Assembly: GCF_026151205.1 (NCBI RefSeq)
Contig: NC_087078.1
Location: 16,757,118 to 16,821,117 of the forward strand
Reading direction: 5' to 3'
DNA: 64,000 nucleotides
Source of the DNA: Bolinopsis microptera
Lineage: Eukaryota; Ctenophora; Tentaculata; Lobata; Bolinopsidae
Part shown: one piece after another, positions 21,440 through 34,434 of the stretch
Layout of the letters: each line of letters starts with the position of its first letter
Position numbering within the stretch: position 1 is the stretch's first letter
The notes under the pieces: generated by a model
What the model was told of the DNA's origin: nothing
The model's database searches: none
The model's input: only the letters and a program-made list of their open reading frames with translations
Translations under genes and position numbers: made by a program

Positions 21440-24400
21440 ATGGAAGGCATTTTTAACTACCATCACGAGTGCAAGGATCCTCATTTTGATAACGTACGAC
21501 AGAAAATCTACAGGAATCTGGGGGTTCTGTGCTTTACATTCCTGGGAGTATTCACTGCATTTCAGGTAGTCTGAATAGTGGTTAGAGACAATTTGGCTGA
21601 CAATCAGTAACCAGCAAAACGTTTGATTTTCATCATCTCTTGAAACTTGTTATATTTTACTGTACCTTATATCTCCTCCTATCAGGGAGTGAGTGGTCTA
21701 CAAAGTACAGGGATAACTGAGGACACTAAGTTCTCTGTAGTCTCTAACAGCATTCCTCCCCTGGTGATATACATCGCTCTTGTTCCTTCCTCTGCATTTC
21801 TCACTCACATTGGTTCTGACCGTATTACTTTGTTTGCTATTTACTCTTGCAATCAGTAATTTACAGGAAAACATTTTTAAACCTTATAATTTTTTATGAT
21901 CGTAACTGCATTTCTAGAGTTTTATCGAGTTTAGGCAAAGCCTTGACACTTGAATAACAAACATCAGGATCTAAAAGAAGGGTATTAAAAGGATTTGTAG
22001 AACTGTTTCCTACTGGTCCCAACAGTTCCCTTTTTCAGTTATTGATCGCCTGGGAACCAGATGGACCTTTATATTCTGCCAAATTCCTTACATCCTGTAT
22101 ATCTGTACCTTCTACTACCCACACTTGGCACTCACTGTACCTTTTGGTATACTGCTAGGTACGTGAGAACAACTATCATTATATTACTTTTCGATAAGTG
22201 TTCGCTAGAAAATATCTATCTGAATTCTACTACCATCGCGAAAAGAATTACCTCATAATTAATTAATTGATTAATTAATTAATTACCTGCTCATTATTCT
22301 CTGATGTCTGCTCCCCCGACCCCCATCCACCTTTACCAGGAATCACTGGAGCACCACTCTGGACAGCAAGTTATCAGTACCTCTGTTACTTGGCAGAGAG
22401 GTACGCTCTACTCTTCAAAAGTAACCTCTCCCACTCTTACTCTGTCTTCTTTGGGCTTTACTTCATGGTGTTTTTGTCTACGGGAGCTTGGGGCAACCTT
22501 ATATATTTCGTCGGTGAGTTTGATTTTGCCTACATAGTGGAAAAATCTTTTGATTTTATTCATTACGGAATTAAAAATCTGACAAAAAAATGCGCATATA
22601 TTTTTGAATTATAAATAGTTTAAAAACGAAGCAGCCATTAAAGCAACCACTCTATCTCAGTATATACTCTGCAACCACTCTATCTCAGTATATACTCTGT
22701 AACCACTCTATCTCAGTATATACTCTGCAACCACTCTATCTCAGTATATACTCTGCAACCACTCTATCTCAGTATATACTCTGCAACCACTCTATCTCAG
22801 TATATACTCTGCAACCACTCTATCTCAGTATATACTCTGCAACCACTCTATCTCAGTATATACTCTGCAACCACTCTATCTCAGTATATACTCTGCAACC
22901 ACTCTATCTCAGTATATACTCTGCAACCACTCTATCTCAGTATATACTCTGCAACCACTCTATCTCAGTATATACTCTGCAACCACTCTATCTCAGTATA
23001 TACTCTGCAACCACTCTATCTCAGTATATACTCTGCAACCACTCTATCTCAGTATATACTCTGCAACCACTCTATCTCAGTATATACTCTGCAACCACTC
23101 TATCTCAGTATATACCTACTCTGCAACCACTTTATCTCAGTATATACTCTGCAACCACTCTATCTGAGTATATACTCTGCAACCACTTTATCTCAGTATA
23201 TACTCTGCAACCACTTTATCTCAGTATATACTCTGTAACCACTCTATCTCAGTATATACTCTGTAACCACTTTATCTCAGTATATACTCTGCAACCACTT
23301 TATCTCAGTATATACTCTGTAACCACTCTATCTCAGTATATACTCTGCAACCACTCTATCTCAGTATATACTCTGCAACCACTCTATCTCAGTATATACT
23401 CTGCAACCACTCTATCTCAGTATATACTCTGCAACCACTCTATCTCAGTATATACTCTGCAACCACTCTATCTCAGTATATACTCTGCAACCACTCTATC
23501 TCAGTATATACTCTGCAACCACTCTATCTCAGTAAATACTCTGCAACCACTCTATCTCGTATATACTCTGCAACACTCTATCTCAGTCTATACTCTGCAA
23601 CCACTCTATCTCAGTATATACTCTGCAACCCACTCTATCTCAGTATACTCTGCTAACCACTCTATCTCAGTATATACTCTGCAACCACTCTATCTCAGTA
23701 TATACTCTGCAACCACTCTATCTCAGTATATACTCTGCAACCACTATCTCAGTATACCTGCAACCCACTCTATCTCAGTATATACTCTGTCAACCCACTC
23801 TATCTCAGTATATCTCTGCAACCACTCTATCTCAGTATATACTCTGCAACCACTCTATCTCAGTATATACTCTGCAACCACTCTATCTCAGTATATACTC
23901 TGCAATATCTCAGTATATACTCTGCAACCACTCTATCTCAGTATATACTCTGCAACCACTCTATCTCAGTATATACTCTGCAACCACTCTATCTCAGTAT
24001 ATACTCTGCAACCACTCTATCTCAGTATATACTCTGCAACCACTCTATCTCAGTATATACTCTGCAACCACTCTATCTCAGTATATACTCTGCAACCACT
24101 CTATCTCAGTATATACTCTGCAACCACTCTATCTCAGTATATACTCTGCAACCACTCTATCTCAGTATATACTCTGCAACCACTCTATCTCAGTATATAC
24201 TCTGCAACCACTCTATCTCAGTATATACTCTGCAACCACTCTATCTCAGTATATACTCTGCAACCACTCTATCTCAGTATATACTCTGCAACCACTCTAT
24301 CTCAGTATATACTCTGCAACCACTCTATCTCAGTATATACTCTGCAACCACTCTATCTCAGTATATACTCTGCAACCACTCTATCTCAGTATATACTCTG

Positions 24401-27400
24401 CAACCACTCTATCTCAGTATATACTCTGCAACCACTCTATCTCAGTATATACTCTGCAACCACTCTATCTCAGTATATACTCTGCAACCACTCTATCTCA
24501 GTATATACTCTGCAACCACTCTATCTCAGTATATACTCTGCAACCACTCTATCTCAGTATATACTCTGCAACCACTCTATCTCAGTATATACTCTGCAAC
24601 CACTCTATCTCAGTATATACTCTGCAACCACTCTATCTCAGTATATACTCTGCAACCACTCTATCTCAGTATATACTCTGCAACCACTCTATCTCAGTAT
24701 ATACTCTGCAACCACTCTATCTCAGTATATACTCTGCAACCACTCTATCTCAGTATATACTCTGCAACCACTCTATCTCAGTATATACTCTGCAACCACT
24801 CTATCTCAGTATATACTCTGCAACCACTCTATCTCAGTATATACTCTGCAACCACTCTATCTCAGTATATACTCTGCAACCACTCTATCTCAGTATATAC
24901 TCTGCAACCACTCTATCTCAGTATATACTCTGCAACCACTCTATCTCAGTATATACTCTGCAACCACTCTATCTCAGTATATACTCTGCAACCACTCTAT
25001 CTCAGTATATACCCTGCAACCACTCTATCTCAGTATATACTCTGCAACCACTCTATCTCAGTATATACTCTGCAACCACTCTATCTCAGTATATACTCTG
25101 CAACCACTCTATCTCAGTATATACTCTGCAACCACTCTATCTCAGTATATACTCTGCAACCACTCTATCTCAGTATATACTCTGCAACCACTCTATCTCA
25201 GTATATACTCTGCAACCACTCTATCTCAGTATATACTCTGCAACCACTCTATCTCAGTATATACTCTGCAACCACTCTATCTCAGTATATACTCTGCAAC
25301 CACTCTATCTCAGTATATACTCTGCAACCACTCTATCTCAGTATATACTCTGCAACCACTCTATCTCAGTATATACTCTGCAACCACTCTATCTCAGTAT
25401 ATACTCTGCAACCACTCTATCTCAGTATATACTCTGCAACCACTCTATCTCAGTATATACTCTGCAACCACTCTATCTCAGTATATACTCTGCAACCACT
25501 CTATCTCAGTATATACTCTGCAACCACTCTATCTCAGTATATACTCTGCAACCACTCTATCTCAGTATATACTCTGCAACCACTCTATCTCAGTATATAC
25601 TCTGCAACCACTCTATCTCAGTATATACTCTGCAACCACTCTATCTCAGTATATACTCTGCAACCACTCTATCTCAGTATATACTCTGCAACCACTCTAT
25701 CTCAGTATATACTCTGCAACCACTCTATCTCAGTATATACTCTGCAACCACTCTATCTCAGTATATACTCTGCAACCACTCTATCTCAGTATATACTCTG
25801 CAACCACTCTATCTCAGTATATACTCTGCAACCACTCTATCTCAGTATATACTCTGCAACCACTCTATCTCAGTATATACTCTGCAACCACTCTATCTCA
25901 GTATATACTCTGCAACCACTCTATCTCAGTATATACTCTGCAACCACTCTATCTCAGTATATACTCTGCAACCACTCTATCTCAGTATATACTCTGCAAC
26001 CACTCTATCTCAGTATATACTCTGCAACCACTCTATCTCAGTATATACTCTGCAACCACTCTATCTCAGTATATACTCTGCAACCACTCTATCTCAGTAT
26101 ATACTCTGCAACCACTCTATCTCAGTATATACTCTGCAACCACTCTATCTCAGTATATACTCTGCAACCACTCTATCTCAGTATATACTCTGCAACCACT
26201 CTATCTCAGTATATACTCTGCAACCACTCTATCTCAGTATATACTCTGCAACCACTCTATCTCAGTATATACTCTGCAACCACTCTATCTCAGTATATAC
26301 TCTGCAACCACTCTATCTCAGTATATACTCTGCAACCACTCTATCTCAGTATATACTCTGCAACCACTCTATCTCAGTATATACTCTGCAACCACTCTAT
26401 CTCAGTATATACTCTGCAACCACTCTATCTCAGTATATACTCTGCAACCACTCTATCTCAGTATATACTCTGCAACCACTCTATCTCAGTATATACTCTG
26501 CAACCACTCTATCTCAGTATATACTCTGCAACCACTCTATCTCAGTATATACTCTGCAACCACTCTATCTCAGTATATACTCTGCAACCACTCTATCTCA
26601 GTATATACTCTGCAACCACTCTATCTCAGTATATACTCTGCAACCACTCTATCTCAGTATATACTCTGCAACCACTCTATCTCAGTATATACTCTGCAAC
26701 CACTCTATCTCAGTATATACTCTGCAACCACTCTATCTCAGTATATACTCTGCAACCACTCTATCTCAGTATATACTCTGCAACCACTCTATCTCAGTAT
26801 ATACTCTGCAACCACTCTATCTCAGTATATACTCTGCAACCACTCTATCTCAGTATATACTCTGCAACCACTCTATCTCAGTATATACTCTGCAACCACT
26901 CTATCTCAGTATATACTCTGCAACCACTCTATCTCAGTATATACTCTGCAACCACTCTATCTCAGTATATACTCTGCAACCACTCTATCTCAGTATATAC
27001 TCTGCAACCACTCTATCTCAGTATATACTCTGCAACCACTCTATCTCAGTATATACTCTGCAACCACTCTATCTCAGTATATACTCTGCAACCACTCTAT
27101 CTCAGTATATACTCTGCAACCACTCTATCTCAGTATATACTCTGCAACCACTCTATCTCAGTATATACTCTGCAACCACTCTATCTCAGTATATACTCTG
27201 CAACCACTCTATCTCAGTATATACTCTGCAACCACTCTATCTCAGTATATACTCTGCAACCACTCTATCTCAGTATATACTCTGCAACCACTCTATCTCA
27301 GTATATACTCTGCAACCACTCTATCTCAGTATATACTCTGCAACCACTCTATCTCAGTATATACTCTGCAACCACTCTATCTCAGTATATACTCTGCAAC

Positions 27401-30400
27401 CACTCTATCTCAGTATATACTCTGCAACCACTCTATCTCAGTATATACTCTGCAACCACTCTATCTCAGTATATACTCTGCAACCACTCTATCTCAGTAT
27501 ATACTCTGCAACCACTCTATCTCAGTATATACTCTGCAACCACTCTATCTCAGTATATACTCTGCAACCACTCTATCTCAGTATATACTCTGCAACCACT
27601 CTATCTCAGTATATACTCTGCAACCACTCTATCTCAGTATATACTCTGCAACCACTCTATCTCAGTATATACCCTGCAACCACTCTATCTCAGTATATAC
27701 TCTGCAACCACTCTATCTCAGTATATACTCTGCAACCACTCTATCTCAGTATATACTCTGCAACCACTCTATCTCAGTATATACTCTGCAACCACTCTAT
27801 CTCAGTATATACTCTGCAACCACTCTATCTCAGTATATACTCTGCAACCACTCTATCTCAGTATATACCCTGCAACCACTCTATCTCAGTATATACTCTG
27901 CAACCACTCTATCTCAGTATATACTCTGCAACCACTCTATCTCAGTATATACCCTGCAACCACTCTATCTCAGTATATACTCTGCAACCACTCTATCTCA
28001 GTATATACTCTGCAACCACTTTATCTCAGTATATACTCTGCAACCACTCTATCTCAGTATATACTCTGCAACCACTCTATCTCAGTATATACCCTGCAAC
28101 CACTCTATCTCAGTATATACTCTGCAACCACTCTATCTCAGTATATACCCTGCAACCACTCTATCTCAGTATATACCCTGCAACCACTCTATCTCAGTAT
28201 ATACTCTGCAGCCACTCTATCTCAGTATATACCCTGCAACCACTCTATCTCAGTATATACTCTGCAACCACTCTATCTCAGTATATACCCTGCAACCACT
28301 CTATCTCAGTATATACCCTGCAACCACTCTATCTCAGTATATACCCTGCAACCACTCTATCTCAGTATATACTCTGCAACCACCCTATCTCAGTATATAC
28401 GATTTTCTCAAAATCAACTTCAACCGACGAAGAAGATCTGAATGGAGCTCAGGACACCTGTGGTCTGAACTACGACTACGCTGTGATAAGTAGTGACAAT
28501 GATTACCTTGGTGGCACCGGCCTCCGCATCAAGTTCAACCTCATATCTTCCTACCTCTCAATTGGTAACCTTCCTTGTGTTCTGCCAAAGTGACTGTTTT
28601 ATCTTAATTTCTGGCATCACAATAAAAGTGATCATTAGATCAAAAATAAAGTGCGATGTCCACTCCACTTCTTCCTCCCTTAGCGATAGTCTCAGTTATA
28701 CTACTAGCAATGTACATGGAGGGTAGGGACGATGACGAAGACGATGACGAAGACGATGGCACCTCTGTTATAACTTCACTTCTGAAGACGACAAGCAAGT
28801 TAGACCGGAACCAGGGACTCCTTATTCCTTTAACTGTTTGGAGTGGGGTCGAACAGGCTTTTCTTATCTCAGTATTCAGTGGTTAGTGTGGGGAACAGCA
28901 TACGATTTAGCGACCAACTATTTGATTGTGTTATCGATTAACAATGGTATCTTCATTGGGTCATATTGAAAATGTCAAATAAAGATTCCATTTTCAGTAA
29001 ATGTTTGTTTCAGAATCATTTGTTGTATGTCACTTTGGATTGAAAACTCACGGGCTGATGATGATAACTTACGGCCTTTCCGGTTCCCTCTCTTCTATTT
29101 CTTGTGAGTATTGTGGCTAAAACAAGTGACCGCTGACTGTTTTAAAATTGTATTAGATATTTCACCTGAAGGTGGGTACATCTATATATATTATAGTGGT
29201 AAACCTTAGTAGCACTTATATGGTGACTATTATTTGTTTGTTTTGTTTATAGAACCCGTCCCCAATCTCGTATCGGAAAATGACTAAACTCAGGTCTGAG
29301 TGTGAATACGGGTGGTACCTGCAAGAGTGTTCATTAAGCATTTAGAGTTCTGTAAAACTGCAGTTACAATTGTGCTAGAGTATTTTTAGTATATGCGATT
29401 GGTATCAGATATATATCCCTACATGCTTCCAAAATTTGTGAAGCCGGGGTACATACATATCACATTACACCGGAGCCTACACAGTGCAATCTCCTCCGGT
29501 CGATCTGCGCCGCGTATGTTTATATAAGCGCGCGGCGCAGACTGGAGGAAACCACACTCTGCAAGTTCGATCCAGTGCAATGCTACATGTACGTACTACG
29601 GCTTCATCTCCAACTTTCTGCACAATGTACTGGAATGTTTTGAAGGAAAAGAAAGAACAAAAAAAGTGATATATATAAATAAAATCAGCGATTTAATGTT
29701 AGCCTTAGGAGGGTAAGTGTAACTTTAATTCCCTGGTTTCTAAAATCAGCTTTAAAAAAAATAATAAAGTATGTAACGTCGATACCAAACCGATTATCGA
29801 GCGATAATAACTGAGTAGTTGATTCCTGGGTTGCGGAGTCATTCAGATGTTCCAGTTTTCGAATGTGGTTCTTGTTCAATTTTTGACCAGAAGTGTCTAA
29901 TGAAGTAAGTCAGACAAGCAAACTTTTCCTTAGATGCAGATATAAGTCGTCTCAATCCCAGAAATTATGAATGATGACCCAGTGTAAAAGTGCAGAAATC
30001 GGCCGAAAATAACAAAGACTAAAAACAGTTAAAAAGTGACAGGATTCAAACACAAGGAAAATTAATAACTTAGAGCGTAATAAGGAATATCTCCAAACGG
30101 AGTTTTTTGAGAGGGTGAGAGATTCTTTAATAAGAGCTAATGATTAAATGAGACCCACTAAAGGTACTAAATTAACCGGATTGCTAGCAAGGAATCGAGA
30201 GTGGGAATAAAAATAAAAGCGGAATAAATTTTAAGATAATGAAACAGAAACTGAAAGCTAAAATATATACCGTTCTAGAATGCCTCCGCAAACTATTGCT
30301 CCTTTGTAATATGCACGTGTTAGTAAGTGTAGTAAAAATATAAAAATAATAAAGCTGTAAAAATGAACGGAGCGGTGAAAATCTGAGAGGGTGAGAGGTT

Positions 30401-31781
30401 CTTTAATAAGAGCTAATGATTAAATGAGACCCACTAAAGGTACTAAATTAACCGGACTGCTAGCAAGGAATCGAGAGTGGGAATAAAAATAAAAGCGGAA
30501 TAAATTTTAAGATAATGAAACAGAAACTGAAAGCTAAAATATATACCGTTCTAGAATGCCTCCGCAAACTATTGCTCCTTTGTAATATGCACGTGTTAGT
30601 AAGTGTAGTACTCTGAGAGGGTGAGAGGTTCTTTAATAAGAGCTAATGATTAAATGAGACCCACTAAAGGTACTAAATTAACCGGACTGCTAGCAAGGAA
30701 TCGAGAGTGGGAATCTGGTGACTATTATAATTACCACAACAAGTTTACTACCTATATAGTAAACACCTTATATCCCACAGTTGGTTTACTGAGGAGATAT
30801 GTACCAATGAGGATCCTCCTATTTGCTGCTGCTCTTCTCAACTGTGCTGTTCTTGCTCTGTCTCTGTTGGACTGTAAGGGGTAAGTTCACAAGGTAGATA
30901 CTATCTGAGTAACACTTATCTACTCGTTACTTGGTTTGTTGTGTTAGTTTCCCAGAAAGTTCTTAAATTACATGCAGGATGATTCTAATAACAGTTGAAA
31001 CAAATGAAATTGGACAACTTTGATCGAGAGTTAGATCTGATATCACTTATGGTTTTACTGTAATGTTTTACGACGATGTAATTTCGTTATATACGTAATA
31101 ATAATATAATCACAGATCAATGGTAATTCACTTGTGTATAGCAGCCTGGGGAATAGCCGAGGGGATATGGCAGCCTCAAATTGGAGGTAATTCAAGATTT
31201 GATAAATTGAATACTTAGATAGAGGTTCAAAATGAATCTTGACAACGTTGGCATACACACTGCAATATACATGAGAAAATTTATTGAACACTTCTTCTAT
31301 GCTGACCCCACTTTCCCAGTGAACAATTTTTCACAGCTGACCCCACTTCCTCAGTGGTGTACGCCGAGACGTTCCCCGAGGACCAGGTCTCAGCATTTTC
31401 CCAGTACAGACTCTGGGAAAGCTTAGGATACATCCTCATCTTCTCTCTGAAGCTAGCTCGAGTTGACGTTGTTGTTATCATCTATATTGTCGTTACAACA
31501 CTTGCTGCTGGTAATTTATTCCAATATCCAAACACATTGATCCAGATCTTGAGACTATATTTTATTATGAATTGTCAATCTCGTTGAACTACCACTTTGC
31601 CCGCACTAATATAATGCTTTTATTGGTTGTTTTATTAAAATATGTACTACAGTCTACAGACGTCAGACAATGATCATTTATAAATTATCGGCTCTATTCA
31701 GGTTTGTTTGGCTATAGCACCCTCTTGTGGTGTTGCAGACGGGAGAAACATCTCAACTTCTGTTCATCCATTACGCGGTGA
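21440..31781 (+). CDS. UNC93-like membrane protein, 11 exons
   Basis: Exons join in phase: 21440-21565, 21686-21812, 22039-22158, 22340-22513, 28394-28564, 28684-28881, 29014-29103, 30781-30880, 31116-31186, 31355-31510 and 31702-31781 (TGA). They total 1413 nt, 470 residues, within the usual UNC93A length. Diagnostic family blocks appear in order: FTAFQGVSGLQST (residue ~40), GITGAPLWTASYQYLCYLAE (~125), LLIPLTVWSGVEQAFL (~287), FSQYRLWESLGYILIFSLKL (~405). A short acidic loop (DDDEDDDEDDG) lies before TM7. UNC93 proteins are MFS-fold multi-pass proteins; UNC93A/B1 act in channel regulation and receptor trafficking, so a transport role is not certain. Intron 4 is 5.9 kb and nearly all satellite; exon 5 uses an AG in its last monomer. 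Donors of exons 2 and 5 (GTTCTG, GTAACC) are weaker than average. Confidence 0.88.
22643..28400 (+). repeat. 28 bp satellite array, ~205 copies, in intron 4
   Basis: A 28 bp monomer built from AACCACTCTATCTCAG plus TATATACTCTGC repeats head to tail for 5.76 kb. The centre (about 23.95-27.65 kb) is almost invariant. Variants cluster at the edges: TTTATC near 23.13-23.29 kb, broken and shortened units at 23.55-23.9 kb, and a CCCTGC variant from 27.67 kb onward. This edge pattern fits expansion by unequal exchange or slippage from the centre. Each monomer holds CTCTATCTCAG, a good splice acceptor, and a TATATA stretch. Confidence 0.97.
30109..30714 (+). repeat. Three-copy direct repeat in UNC93-like intron 7
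   Basis: Units starting GAGAGGGTGAGAG lie at 30109-30384 (276 bp), 30385-30614 (230 bp) and 30615-30714 (100 bp, truncated). Copies 1 and 2 are almost identical until copy 2 ends early, and copy 3 breaks off 66 bases before exon 8. High identity implies recent duplication. Confidence 0.85.
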
Positions 31782-34434
31782 AAGTTAAACTAAGGATGAA
31801 GAACTAAAAACAAAACGAACTAAAAACGATCGTTTATCAAGAATATGACACTACCTTGATTGTGAAAACGGTATTTTATTTTTAGATGACATAGAATTAA
31901 AATAGCAAAGATTTCGACTCGTAACATGAAATACGAATCATAATTCAATAATATTATAAAAATATATAAATATGTCATTGTTAGTTATGTAAATATACTA
32001 TGTAGATACTGAAATAGATCATTTGCTTAATTTACCGTATTTTACATTATTTTGTTTCATCCTCTTGTATGTTTAAAAATAGATTGTATTTATTTCAAAA
32101 CAAAAAGTACGCAGAAAAAATCTCAGCATCTGATATTTCTTCGTTAAACCGTGCCTTTATATTATTATTGAATTAATCATATCTGTTACACATAGAATAC
32201 TGATGCAATACTGCTGCAGTCTTGCTCATAATTGATTAGTTTGCATTTCAGCGAGCCTGCTTTTGTTTGTGTTCATATTTATATCATAATGATTATTATA
32301 ATAACTATTGTCAAGATTTTGAGAGGCTAGGTGAAGGATATCGAACTTTTTAGTCGTTTCCTCGGTCATCGCCTGTGTTGCTTTTGGCTTTCGTATTCAC
32401 TGCGTTGCAGTTTTTCTTTTTTGCGTGTTGATGCTAGGTACGGCCTCTATTAATAGCTGACGGACTATACAATATCAAAAGCTAAACCCAGTCTTATGCT
32501 AAAATGAATTTAGCTATGGTCTCATTTTGGCGAAGGCGAGAGTTTTTTTCTTTAAATCAGTCAAGAAGGTCCAGAGAGTAATGTAAGACTTATGTATGGA
32601 ACTAGAAGCTACTGTACCAACCGTAATATAATAAAGATTATTGGGACGAGGAAGACAAGATTTTATCTGTAACTATTGCAACAACACATTAAGAACCACG
32701 CTTTCCATTGGTATTAACGAATGTGAGTGTAATAGTAAACGGATCCTTGACCAAATGCGATATTGAGTAGCAGTGACAGTTTATTTACCAATAATGCAAC
32801 CTAGATCTTGTTCAGTTGTTAACTGTTTCGTTAAGTGATCGTTACCTGGATTTCTTCCCTTTGCATGAATGTAATAAATTTTGCGATAAAGGTATAACTT
32901 CACTGTTTCAGTTTGCGTTAAGAGCCCTTGGCGATATATCGCTTGGTGATACGATCTTAAAGCATTTAACGCATTTCCATAAGCAGTTCACACAAAATTA
33001 ATAACGAATTGTAACTATCAAATTTTGTCTGTATATTAGATTTTCCACTGTATTAGAATTCTGAACGCAGTAACGCGCAATAATTCCAATTCAAATTATG
33101 ATATCTTCTAATCTCACATTAAGATCGTGAACGTGAGCCCACTAGAATTTGATTCAAATCAATACACTTTTATTCGGGCTTGCTAGACAGAGACGTCATA
33201 CGCACATTGTTCATCAAATCACAGTTTTTAGAGTCTGCACCTTCTGCTGCTGGTGACCGTCGCCCACCCAGCTGGTCCAATCACCGTCTGACAAAGCCAG
33301 TCTAGCTTTGAATCCTATAAAAGTATTAACGTGTCCTCGAGAAGCGCCCCTTTTGTTTTGTCCGGAACTAGCAAGGTTGTTAGAGTTGTAACTCTACAAA
33401 CGAGACTGCCGCTCGGCCGTGACGAACCTATCCCGTTAATTGATCCAGGGAAATAGAGGGCACCGGCCAATTAGTTTAGCAGGTTTTATCTTTTGTTAGG
33501 AAAATTGCATCAATTTATCATCTTGCTTCCTTGGAAGCGTTGTGGAAATAGCTAAAGGATCGTGAGGTGATCGCTTTTTTGTTATTTTCCAAAATTGTTA
33601 ATTTCCAAAATTGTTAGATTTAATTTTGGTGGTGTGTACTTCATTGCCTGTAATTTGCCGGGAAGCATTCAACCCGCGACCCTATAATTATATTATGTGG
33701 GGTGATTCGGAATCAGCGTAAAAAAATACATCAATCAAAGTTGGTTGACTGCCAAAAAATGTCGAAGTTTCAGTGCAGAGTGATTTAGCACGCTCTAGTT
33801 AAGTAGTTAGTTTGCCTCATGGACTTTTATACAGATTACAGGTACACCGCAATCTGATGAGCATTTATTTTTAACATAAATGTTTTTAATAATAACTTAT
33901 GTTTTATTCATATTATGTTTGACTTTAAGTCACCTTTTGCTTTCGTTTGTGTAACCAAATTTTCTTTCGACCTACCGTAGCCTGTTTGGTATGGGACTGG
34001 TTGTGGATAGATGCCGAGTCGCCTGTTAGTGTTAAGCTGTTACCACACTTAATTGTGGTTAAAGTTGAATGAACGTAAAATTTTGTTATTCAAGTAGTAA
34101 TTTGTGGAATTGAGAAGCAGTAGAGAAGTTATCTGGTTAATATTTTGATAAGAGTGGCAGGTAACAAATTTAGATTCTAATCGAGGACCCCGTCTGGGAA
34201 GTGACATGGTTTTATAATTTATTAGTTTGCCCCGTCACTCCACAGCCTTGCTTTTGCTAGCTTTTATCACAATCAACATTTAGCACCTAATAATTAAATA
34301 GTTTGCTGTTGAAGAGGCAGGGACTTTTATGAAAGAAAAGTAAGAAGAAGGAACAGCAAAACTAAAATACGCAATAACATTGTTCTGAGCGTTTGATAGA
34401 ATTAGAAGCTAAAGATTTGGACTTATCAATCATC
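31782..34434. other. Intergenic, no gene seen
   Basis: AT-rich with no convincing ORF. A CCAATC word (33274) and TATAAAAG (33318) lie in a more GC-rich patch followed by an imperfect palindrome (TAGAGTTGTAACTCTA, 33382), which could be a promoter or the remains of an LTR. GGGGTGATTCGGAATCAGCG at about 33699 recurs inverted at 38.42 kb. Confidence 0.4.

Noticed and set aside
22643-28400. CRISPR-like array
   Set aside because: There are no unique spacers; it is a head-to-tail 28 bp tandem repeat in an animal intron.
28656-28886. Separate small acidic protein
   Set aside because: The frame is exon 6 of the UNC93-like gene; splice sites and phase match its neighbours.
33270-33480. Promoter with CCAAT and TATA boxes
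   Set aside because: Words are present, but no gene starts within a kilobase downstream; could be chance or a retroelement remnant, so not listed as a promoter.
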